From contig NZ_JNWZ01000121.1 in assembly GCF_000716545.1 (NCBI RefSeq), forward strand, positions 1 through 7,815: a stretch of 7,815 nucleotides of DNA. The letters are read 5' to 3'. The stretch comes from Kitasatospora phosalacinea. Lineage in GTDB: Bacteria > Actinomycetota > Actinomycetes > Streptomycetales > Streptomycetaceae. The translations under genes were made by a program, and so were the position numbers. The notes beneath the pieces are model-generated. The model was not told the origin of the DNA, ran no database searches, and saw only the letters and a list, made by a program, of their open reading frames with translations. Of this stretch, positions 1-5,226 are shown piece after piece (positions within the stretch are counted from its first letter, which is position 1; each line of letters begins with the position of its first letter).

Positions 1-63
1 CGGCGACCACCGAGATCTACACAAGGAGTATCGTCGGCAGCGTCAGATGTGTATAAGAGACAG
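1..63 (+). other. Untrimmed Illumina Nextera adapter with Tn5 mosaic end (artefact)
   Basis: This is library adapter, not genome. Positions 1-22 match the 3' part of the Illumina P5 oligonucleotide (ends ACCGAGATCTACAC). Positions 23-30 are AAGGAGTA, which I recognise as the Nextera i5 index 507. Positions 31-44 are the Nextera read-1 sequence TCGTCGGCAGCGTC. Positions 45-63 are the 19-bp Tn5 mosaic end AGATGTGTATAAGAGACAG. The order and spacing are those of a tagmentation library arm, so genomic sequence begins at 64 and the window's left edge is a contig end. The match is from memory of published adapter sequences, but every segment fits exactly. A biological Tn5 end is excluded by the attached P5 and index sequence. 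Confidence 0.98.
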
Positions 64-68
64 CCCCA

Positions 69-92
69 ACACCCTCCCCCATTCGAGGGCGT
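69..92 (-). terminator. Possible terminator hairpin downstream of the mycosin gene
   Basis: In the minus-strand RNA, ACGCCCTC and GAGGGTGT form an 8-bp stem with one G-U wobble, closing an 8-nt loop. It lies about 97 nt past the mycosin stop codon, in a purine-rich stretch (pyrimidine-rich on the plus strand, 64-130). The wobble would be an A-C mismatch in plus-strand RNA, so the fold favours the minus transcript. There is no U-tract, which is common for actinomycete terminators. The stem is short and the assignment tentative. The remaining bases between 93 and 189 hold no ORF I would support. Confidence 0.35.
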
Positions 93-189
93 GTCCCCTC
101 CCCCTCCCTCCCACGCAGAACGGCCCCCCGCGAAACCACCGGCCTCCCCCGAGCCCGGCCACCCCGCGAAGGGCCGCCCCGCACTTCCC

Positions 190-1623
190 TCAACTCTGGT
201 AAGGATTCCCCCCAGCCGGCGGCTGCACCGGATACCCCGGCTGCCCACCCTGCTGCGGCGGATACCCGGGCGCCGACTGCTGCCCCTGCGGATACCCGTA
301 CCCCGCCGCCTGCTGCCCACCCTGCTGCTGATACCCGTACCCCGGCCCACCCGGCCCACCAGCGGCCCCCGACCCACCGGAACCACCCGGACCGCCGGAA
401 CCACCACCACCGTTGCCGTTCTTGGAGCGGCGCACCATGACGACGATCAACACGATCACGATCACAGCGACGACACCGCCACCGATCGCGATCAGCATCC
501 CGCTGTTGCTCTTGCTCCCCGAGTCACCACTCGCCTGCGGCGCAGCCGAATCACCCCCGGCCGACGCAGGCTTGGAAGCTTGCGAAGACGGCGCAGCAGA
601 AGTCCCAGCCGCGCCACCGTTGGGCTCTGTCCGGTCCAGCAACGGGTTCCCCTTCGGCCCGTTGTCCACCGCGGAGTTGGGAGCCAGCGCCTTGGACGGA
701 GACACGATGCCGTATCCGTACTTATCGTTCGGGAACGGACCCTTGCCCTCCGGGTGAACAGCACTACTGGTCATCCGGTTGATGACCTGACCCGCAGAGA
801 GATTCGGATACTTCGAACGTACCAGCGCGGCAACTGCCGAAACAAAAGCCGATGCATCGGAAGTTCCCGAAGCCGTCCGATATTCCTGGTTGAGACCAGC
901 GCTGTGGATGTTGTCGGCTGGAGCAGCCAGAGTCACCTGGGGCCCGGTGGTCGAATCGGACCAAATCTCACCATCCTCCCCGACTCCGGATACCGCAACC
1001 ACGCCCGGAGATCCTGCCGGGTAGCCTACCGGAAAGCCAGGGCTGTTTCCGGAGCCCGCTACGAGGATCACATCCTTCTGGATCGCATATTCAATTGCTT
1101 CCTTGTAACCCTTGGCGTAAGGATCGGCGCCAGAGTAGGACATGTTGATGACCTTGGCGTTATGATCGACCGCGAAACGAATGGCATCGGCATCGTGCGA
1201 ATGATCATTTACATTCGTAAACTGATCGCTTTGAATCCTGATGGGAAGGATCTTCGCCTTAGGCGCAAGGCCCATTACTCCAGCATTATCGCCGTGCCCA
1301 TGCCCGGCAATGTTGCTGGCCATGCCCGTACCATGGCCATTGGTATCAGTCCGGCCATCCCCGCCAGCGCCGGTGAAATCAATCCCCGGGAGAACCTGCC
1401 CAGCAAGGTCCGGGTGATTGGCATTGACGCCAGTATCGATGACGGCAACGATTACCCCCTCGCCCTGACTGATGGGCCAGACCTTATCGGCCAGACCATA
1501 CTTGTCCAGTACCCACTGCTGCTGGCGGTCTTGGTCCGCTGCAGCAGGCCCGGCGCTCACGCCCCACAGCAGGGCTCCGGCAGCAAGCGCGGCCAGACCG
1601 CGCACGGATCGGCTGGTCGTCAA
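190..1623 (-). CDS. mycP: Mycosin-type S8 serine protease of type VII secretion, with Gly/Pro/Gln/Tyr-rich C-terminal tail
   Basis: A 477-aa subtilisin-family protease of the mycosin class, known in ESX systems as a membrane-anchored, outward-facing component needed for secretion. Residues 1-30 are a signal peptide (hydrophobic core, then AGPAAAD). The catalytic triad is visible: Asp63 in VIDTG, His97 in NGHGT and Ser255 in GTSDAS, with oxyanion Asn193 in AGSGNSPG. A Ser/Ala/Pro-rich linker (about 320-374) leads to one membrane helix (376-397) followed by RRSK. After it comes an 80-residue cytoplasmic tail of Gly, Pro, Gln and Tyr, with repeated GYP and QQGG patches; mycobacterial mycosins end soon after the helix, so this tail is extra. 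The protein has no cysteine, whereas the mycobacterial enzymes I recall have disulfides. The start is TTG: an in-frame TGA lies three codons upstream, and GAGGGG sits 9 nt before it. It is the last gene of the operon visible before the contig break, and its catalytic region is unusually AT-rich for this window. Confidence 0.95.
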   Translation of the reverse strand: MTTSRSVRGLAALAAGALLWGVSAGPAAADQDRQQQWVLDKYGLADKVWPISQGEGVIVAVIDTGVNANHPDLAGQVLPGIDFTGAGGDGRTDTNGHGTGMASNIAGHGHGDNAGVMGLAPKAKILPIRIQSDQFTNVNDHSHDADAIRFAVDHNAKVINMSYSGADPYAKGYKEAIEYAIQKDVILVAGSGNSPGFPVGYPAGSPGVVAVSGVGEDGEIWSDSTTGPQVTLAAPADNIHSAGLNQEYRTASGTSDASAFVSAVAALVRSKYPNLSAGQVINRMTSSAVHPEGKGPFPNDKYGYGIVSPSKALAPNSAVDNGPKGNPLLDRTEPNGGAAGTSAAPSSQASKPASAGGDSAAPQASGDSGSKSNSGMLIAIGGGVVAVIVIVLIVVMVRRSKNGNGGGGSGGPGGSGGSGAAGGPGGPGYGYQQQGGQQAAGYGYPQGQQSAPGYPPQQGGQPGYPVQPPAGGNPYQS

Positions 1624-1632
1624 GCCTCGTCA

Positions 1633-1638
1633 CCCCTC
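1633..1638 (-). promoter_or_regulatory. Ribosome binding site fixing the TTG start of the mycosin gene
   Basis: The minus strand reads GAGGGG, then 9 nt, then TTG at 1623. The in-frame TGA at 1632-1630, inside that spacer, rules out any longer reading frame. The site begins only 7 nt after the foot of the 1646-1681 hairpin, so the hairpin could affect ribosome access. Confidence 0.7.
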
Positions 1639-1645
1639 GTTGAGC

Positions 1646-1681
1646 GGCCGCCCCGCAGACCCTCGGATCTGCAGGGCGGCC
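1646..1681 (-). terminator. Intercistronic hairpin between the PPE-like gene and the mycosin gene
   Basis: Arms 1646-1659 and 1668-1681 form a continuous 14-bp GC-rich stem with an 8-nt loop. The only non-Watson-Crick pair is U-G in minus-strand RNA; in plus-strand RNA it would be a C-A mismatch, so the structure suits the minus transcript. The hairpin begins 32 nt after the PPE-like stop and ends 22 nt before the mycosin start. It lacks a U-tract. It may be a partial terminator that lowers protease expression relative to substrate, or an RNA-processing or stability element. Because the downstream gene has its own ribosome site just after it, read-through is likely. Confidence 0.65.
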
Positions 1682-1713
1682 AGGTAATGTCCGACTGTTC
1701 TACTGACCGAACG

Positions 1714-3219
1714 TCATTCCACCACGTTCGGATTGGCCTTCTCGCCGGAAGCCCAGGTCTCCTCGTCCTCGACCAGGTAGTCCGGACGGTCCGAGGTGCC
1801 CTTCTTGGCGCGCTTGCTGCCCTGGCCGTGACCGGCCATCCCGGCGCCCTGCCCGGCAGCACCGGCCTGCCCCGCGCCACCGGCGTGACCACCGGCGGCA
1901 CCAGCCGCACCCTGCTGCCCGAAGCGGCTCCGGCCGATGCCCGAACCGCCCTGGGAGAACGCCCGCCCGCCGACTCCGCCCTGCGCGGTCTCGCCGACGA
2001 CGCCGCCGGCCTTCCCGGTCAGGCCGCCACCGGAACGCCCCTTCAGGCCACCGCCACTGGCACCGCCCGCACCGGCGCCACCACCGAGGCCTCCAGCGCC
2101 CACGCCGCCGGCCCGTCCACCGGCACCAGCGCCGCCGGCCGCACCGCCCGCGCCCGCACCACTACCGCCCAGGCCACCGGCGCCGAACGTTCCGGACTTC
2201 GACACGCTGTTGCCGCTGAAGCCGGCACGGCTACCACCAAGTCCGGTACCACCGGCCAGGGTTCCCCCACCATGACCGATCAGGCCACCAGTGGTGCCGC
2301 CGCCACTCAGCCCGCCACCGCCACCGCCGACCGGGCTCTGCACGCCGCCGGGGCCACCGAGCGTCGTAGTACCGCCACGAACACCACCCTGGACACCGCC
2401 CTGGATGCCGTCGATACCCGTACCGGGCCCCTTCGGCTGGGGAAGCGCGTTGGCCGTACCACCCGAGATCCCCGCATCGGTCGGGCGGACCACAGTCGGC
2501 TGGACCTTCGGAGCCTGCGGCGTCCGGCTGGAGGAACTCTTGAGCGAAGTCTGCGACCCGGAGGAACCGCTCACCCGCCCACTGGATTGCGGGATGCTTG
2601 CTCCAACACTAGCGATCGCTGCAATGAGAGCCGCCGATCCCCCATTGTCCGGCGGGGTCAACTCCTTCTTCTGATCATCGATAATCCCGCCAGGGGATTT
2701 CAACTGACCGGCAGCCACCGTATATTTAGCGGCAAGCAGTTGCATTACCCCAACCGCTTCCTCTTTCCGCGATTCAGAAATGGATTGCCGGGTATCCGCG
2801 TCGTCGATCCCGACCGACCCTTTGGCGGCATCACTGACGCCGTCGCCGACCTTGTCCCAGAAACCAGGAACCTCAGGCATATCAGCCTTGGCTTGATCGA
2901 CCGCCGCAGACATCAATTGCAACGCAGTGGCCGTATTATCTGCATACGCGGCCAGGACACTGACATTCTTGGCGAGCGTGGTCATGTGCGAGTGGAAAGC
3001 ATCGCTGGTTCCACCTTGCCAAGTGCTGGTGGCATCACCCGTGGCGGTTGTCAGCGACGCCTGAATACGGGTCAGCGTCTCATGGGCGCGACGCCAAGGA
3101 TCAGCGGCAGCCATAATCGAACCGGAATCCATGGAGTTAACCATGGAGACCATTTCATCGTGGCTGTGTGCGGAGAAATCGGTGCCTCCGCTGCCACCGC
3201 CTTGATCCAGCATCCTCAC
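1714..3219 (-). CDS. PPE-like/WXG100-superfamily type VII secretion substrate with glycine-rich tail
   Basis: A 501-aa predicted secreted protein. Residues about 17-175 are largely helical, with a WXG turn at Trp67-Gln68-Gly69 (STWQGGTSDAF), as expected of a PPE-like or long WXG100 domain. A Ser/Pro/Thr linker follows (about 205-260). Residues 291-470 are 84/180 glycine (47%), mostly with Ala and Ser. A basic patch KRAKK (469-473) precedes the C-terminal motif YLVED at 481-485, which fits the YxxxD/E signal of ESX substrates, then EETW and the end. There is no signal peptide or membrane helix. The GTG start at 3219 is preferred because AGGGAACGGGG lies upstream at fair spacing; the nearby ATG at 3213 has a GAGG abutting it. 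The gene starts 46 nt after the EspC-like gene, so the two are probably co-transcribed and may form a PE/PPE-like heterodimer (inference). The helical part is AT-richer than the tail. It could instead be a surface structural protein; its role is unknown. Confidence 0.9.
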   Translation of the reverse strand: MRMLDQGGGSGGTDFSAHSHDEMVSMVNSMDSGSIMAAADPWRRAHETLTRIQASLTTATGDATSTWQGGTSDAFHSHMTTLAKNVSVLAAYADNTATALQLMSAAVDQAKADMPEVPGFWDKVGDGVSDAAKGSVGIDDADTRQSISESRKEEAVGVMQLLAAKYTVAAGQLKSPGGIIDDQKKELTPPDNGGSAALIAAIASVGASIPQSSGRVSGSSGSQTSLKSSSSRTPQAPKVQPTVVRPTDAGISGGTANALPQPKGPGTGIDGIQGGVQGGVRGGTTTLGGPGGVQSPVGGGGGGLSGGGTTGGLIGHGGGTLAGGTGLGGSRAGFSGNSVSKSGTFGAGGLGGSGAGAGGAAGGAGAGGRAGGVGAGGLGGGAGAGGASGGGLKGRSGGGLTGKAGGVVGETAQGGVGGRAFSQGGSGIGRSRFGQQGAAGAAGGHAGGAGQAGAAGQGAGMAGHGQGSKRAKKGTSDRPDYLVEDEETWASGEKANPNVVE

Positions 3220-3265
3220 CGTGCAACACCCCGTTCCCTGTCCGCTTCCTCGGTCTTATGCGTTG

Positions 3266-3697
3266 TCACCACTGCTGCCCCGCTGTACTCGCAGGTCGAC
3301 TCGGCAATGTGGTTGCGGCCTTCTGGCTCGCGTCCAGATCGGTCTGGTTCCAGGTGGCAGCCCACCCGTCATGCGCCAACGTCATGCGTTGACGGGTGTC
3401 CTGCTCGTGCTCCTCGTAGTTCGCCGCAGTATGGTCCGCGTTCTGCTGCGCGATGTCGATGGCCTTCTGGATGTCTGTCAAGGTTTTGCTCAGCTCGGTG
3501 CGTACGTTCTCGTACCGCCTGTACAGATCCTGTGCCTCCGCGAAGCTGCCGAACGCCGCCGAACTGACCCCACTTGAGCCGTACACCGTCGAACCTGCAG
3601 CGCTACCCTCGAACTCGCTCAGCAAGCCGCGCACTTGCGCCGCGAACGCCCGCAGGTTGTCGACCTCGACCTCGAAGCCGTTGCCGCTCGTACTCAT
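3266..3697 (-). CDS. EspC/WXG100-like small type VII secretion substrate
   Basis: A 143-aa helical protein without signal peptide or membrane segment. Residues 8-31 form a first amphipathic helix (FEVEVDNLRAFAAQVRGLL), a Gly/Ser linker follows (31-46), and a second long helix spans about 52-103. A Phe-Gly-Ser turn at 49-51 stands where Trp-x-Gly is usual. Tyr94-Glu-Glu-His-Glu98 fits the YxxxD/E secretion signal. A polar 40-residue C-terminal extension follows, longer than the roughly 100-residue WXG100 norm. The pattern resembles EspC-type and PE-like proteins; I cannot choose between these families without a profile search. ATG at 3697 is supported by GGGGGAGG 10 nt upstream (3708-3715). 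It is the first gene of the operon and lies just below the TTGACA promoter, so it is likely the partner of the PPE-like protein encoded next. Confidence 0.88.
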   Translation of the reverse strand: MSTSGNGFEVEVDNLRAFAAQVRGLLSEFEGSAAGSTVYGSSGVSSAAFGSFAEAQDLYRRYENVRTELSKTLTDIQKAIDIAQQNADHTAANYEEHEQDTRQRMTLAHDGWAATWNQTDLDASQKAATTLPSRPASTAGQQW

Positions 3698-3707
3698 GTG
3701 TCTCGTA

Positions 3708-3715
3708 CCTCCCCC
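3708..3715 (-). promoter_or_regulatory. Ribosome binding site of the EspC-like gene
   Basis: GGGGGAGG on the minus strand, 10 nt before ATG 3697. It is the strongest Shine-Dalgarno in the operon, consistent with high expression of the first substrate. Confidence 0.65.
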
Positions 3716-3768
3716 GTACCTGCCGCCCCGCGCGACTGCCCGCTCGACCGTCTGGGGCCTGAAAGTAA

Positions 3769-3780
3769 GTTGGCTCCAAC
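3769..3780. promoter_or_regulatory. 12-bp palindrome near the predicted transcription start
   Basis: GTTGG-CT-CCAAC on the plus strand is a perfect 5-bp dyad with a 2-bp centre. It overlaps the expected start site of the minus-strand promoter whose -10 is at 3786-3791, a typical repressor position. No regulator is identified. A chance palindrome of this size is possible. Confidence 0.4.
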
Positions 3781-3783
3781 CTC

Positions 3784-3798
3784 TATGTCTAACACATA
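3784..3798. promoter_or_regulatory. Inverted repeat TATGT-N5-ACATA over the -10 region
   Basis: TATGTCTAACACATA is a perfect 5-bp inverted repeat with a 5-bp spacer, overlapping the proposed -10 hexamer. It is conspicuous because it is AT-rich in GC-rich surroundings. It may be an operator, or part of the promoter's melting region. Confidence 0.4.
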
Positions 3799-3812
3799 CA
3801 ACGGGCTGTCAA
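3786..3812 (-). promoter_or_regulatory. Promoter of the type VII secretion operon
   Basis: On the minus strand a perfect TTGACA (3812-3807) is followed after 15 bp by TAGACA (3791-3786), resembling the TAGRRT-type -10 of actinomycete housekeeping promoters. The spacer is shorter than the usual 17-18 bp, so the -10 assignment is less certain than the -35. Transcription would begin near 3779, leaving a leader of about 80 nt before ATG 3697. Confidence 0.55.
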
Positions 3813-3832
3813 CACGCCCCCTGGTGGGCGTG
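3813..3832 (-). terminator. Short terminator-like hairpin after endonuclease V
   Basis: CACGCCC and GGGCGTG form a perfect 7-bp stem around a 6-nt loop, beginning 8 nt past the nfi stop codon. It directly abuts the TTGACA of the next operon's promoter, so it may insulate the two units. It has no U-tract. Confidence 0.45.
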
Positions 3833-3839
3833 GGTGGGA

Positions 3840-4529
3840 TCAGGGGGCGGGGACGGTGGCGGCGAGGGCTTGGCGGCAGAGGGTGTCCGCTCGGCGGGTG
3901 GTTTCGGGGAGGCGGTAGGAGGGGGTGAGGGCGAGGGTGACGGCGGTGGCTTCGTCGAGGCCGATGCGGTGGCCGACGGAGAGGAAGACGGGTTTGACGC
4001 CCTCCCGGGTGCGCAGGGCCCGGCCGACGGGGTCGGGGCCGTCGAGGAGGGGGGTCCAGTCGCCGCGGTGGTCGCCGGGGGGTTGGTGGGTGAAGGTGAA
4101 GGGGTTCTTGGCGATGCCGAGGGTGGGGAGGCCGGTGTGGACGCCGAGGTGGCTGGCGAGGCCGAGGCGGCGGGGGTGGGCGAGGCCGTAGCCGTCGCAG
4201 ACGACGAGGTCGGGGGTGCGGGTGAGGCGGGCGAGGGCGTCGAGGACGGCGGGGAGTTCGCGGAAGGCGAGGAGGCCGGGGAGGTAGGGGAAGGCGACCC
4301 GGCCGACGGCGGTGGCCTGTTCGACGACGTCGAGGGTGGCGTAGTCGAGCAGGACGGCCGCGGCGGCGACGACGTCGCGCTCGTCGTCGTAGGCGACGTC
4401 GACGCCGGCGATCAACGTGCCGGGGCGGCGCGGGGGTTCGGGGCCCTCGGGGACGACCAGGGGGCGCAGGCGTTCCTGTTCGGCGCGGGCGGCCTCGGCG
4501 GTGGTGGGCCAGTCGGCGGGGACGGTCAT
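3840..4529 (-). CDS. nfi: Endonuclease V (deoxyinosine 3'-endonuclease)
   Basis: A 229-aa protein of normal family length. Endonuclease V nicks DNA at the second phosphodiester 3' of deoxyinosine and so starts repair of deaminated adenine in the cytoplasm. The family blocks are intact: AGVDVAY with metal ligand Asp44; PYLPGLLAFRE with the wedge residue Tyr82 and catalytic Glu91; CDGYGLAHPRRLGLASHLG with Asp112 and His118; and GIAKNPF with Lys141. These correspond to Asp43, Tyr80, Glu89, Asp110, His116 and Lys139 of the Thermotoga enzyme as I recall it. The start ATG has GGAG five bases upstream. Codon use is extremely GC-rich, unlike the neighbouring secretion genes. The gene is apparently monocistronic: a divergent gene lies upstream, and a hairpin plus new promoter lies downstream. 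Confidence 0.96.
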   Translation of the reverse strand: MTVPADWPTTAEAARAEQERLRPLVVPEGPEPPRRPGTLIAGVDVAYDDERDVVAAAAVLLDYATLDVVEQATAVGRVAFPYLPGLLAFRELPAVLDALARLTRTPDLVVCDGYGLAHPRRLGLASHLGVHTGLPTLGIAKNPFTFTHQPPGDHRGDWTPLLDGPDPVGRALRTREGVKPVFLSVGHRIGLDEATAVTLALTPSYRLPETTRRADTLCRQALAATVPAP

Positions 4530-4831
4530 GGCGGCTCCGGTGGTCGGGACGGGGAGGGGCCCCTGGGCGTTGTCCGTGGCGTTCCGTGCGTTCTCCCGTA
4601 GGCACGTTAGCGGGCGGACGGAGGCGGTGGCGGGGGTGGTAGTGGAGGTAGTGGGCCGGGGTGGTGGACGGGGCCGCGCGCTGCCGGGATGTGAGTCCGT
4701 GCGCCCCCCGTGCCCCCGCGTAGGTCAACTCCCGGCGGTTAGGCTGTACTTACCACTCCGCTCCGCCCCGTTCACCATCCCCTCCCCCATCCCCTCCCCC
4801 GTTCCCCGCTCCGCGCGAAGGGTCGACCGCC
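4530..4831. promoter_or_regulatory. 302-bp divergent intergenic region between nfi and the small membrane protein gene
   Basis: No gene is supported here. It must hold the promoter of nfi (minus) and probably that of the membrane-protein gene (plus). I find no convincing -35/-10 pair; TAGGCT at 4740-4745 is a weak plus-strand -10 candidate. The region contains a TCCGTG direct repeat (4573-4588), a G-rich stretch on the plus strand (about 4616-4677) and a C/T-rich stretch with a 12-bp tandem duplication (4777-4800). Confidence 0.5.
4777..4800 (+). repeat. Two tandem copies of a 12-bp pyrimidine-rich unit
   Basis: ATCCCCTCCCCC occurs twice without interruption (4777-4788 and 4789-4800), inside a longer C/T-rich stretch that ends about 30 bp before the start of the membrane-protein gene. 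It would lie in the 5' leader or core promoter of that gene. Confidence 0.85.
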
Positions 4832-5179
4832 ATGCCGCGCCCCGCCGTTCCGTCCCGTGCCGTCGCCGCGTCCCGGGCTTCCGCGCTGGTGTCCGGAAGC
4901 CGTTTCAGTGCCGTGCAGGTGGGCGTCGGCACGCTGGTCGCGGTGGTTGCCGCGGTGGCGCTGCTGGCCGTGTCCGGGGAGTCGGGGGTGTGGCGGATCG
5001 GGGTGCTGGTCGCCTTCGCCGTCGCGCTCGGGACGTTGTCCGCCGTGCTGCTGTCCCCCGGTGCCGCCCGCCGCCGCCGGACGCAGGCGGTCGCGCCGGC
5101 CGCCGTGCCCGCCGGTCCGGCCGAGCAGCCCGCGCCGGCCGCCGCCCGGGAGCCGGCGTACGCGCACCATTCCCGCTAG
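4832..5179 (+). CDS. Small two-helix membrane protein of unknown function
   Basis: A 115-aa protein that I do not recognise as a named family. Two hydrophobic helices are predicted at about 28-48 and 55-75, joined by a very short loop (SGESGVW), so it should be an integral membrane hairpin. RRRR at 80-83 follows the second helix, placing both termini in the cytoplasm by the positive-inside rule. The remaining C-terminal part is Ala/Pro-rich and probably disordered. The ATG at 4832 has AAGGG nine bases upstream. It is the only plus-strand gene I support; it is divergent from nfi and convergent with the first RDD gene. Its strong GC bias at third codon positions argues for real coding, but a chance ORF in high-GC DNA cannot be fully excluded. 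Confidence 0.65.
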   Translation: MPRPAVPSRAVAASRASALVSGSRFSAVQVGVGTLVAVVAAVALLAVSGESGVWRIGVLVAFAVALGTLSAVLLSPGAARRRRTQAVAPAAVPAGPAEQPAPAAAREPAYAHHSR

Positions 5180-5226
5180 GCGGTTCCCACTGGGCGCGCA
5201 CCGAACGCGCCGGACGAGCGAAGACT

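Noticed and set aside
45..63. Tn5-type transposon end
   Set aside because: The 19-bp mosaic end is joined to P5 and index sequence, so it comes from tagmentation library preparation and not from an integrated element.
49..3567. A plus-strand open frame of 1172 codons antisense to the whole secretion operon
   Set aside because: Its ATG lies inside the Tn5 mosaic-end adapter. The product is Arg/Thr/Pro-rich without domains, and it covers three well-supported minus-strand genes. Long antisense frames are expected in GC-rich DNA.
3453..4601. Plus-strand 382-codon frame opposite endonuclease V
   Set aside because: Its Gly/Glu/Val/Ala-rich translation is the mirror of the GC-biased nfi codons, while nfi shows every family motif on the minus strand.
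4616..4677. G-quadruplex in the nfi upstream region
   Set aside because: The plus strand is G-rich, but runs of three or more G are few and widely spaced; the signal is no stronger than expected from composition.
3694..4728. Minus-strand 344-codon Arg/Pro-rich frame overlapping nfi
   Set aside because: It is a different frame of the same DNA with no domain, full of RRR and PPR runs typical of a shifted high-GC gene.
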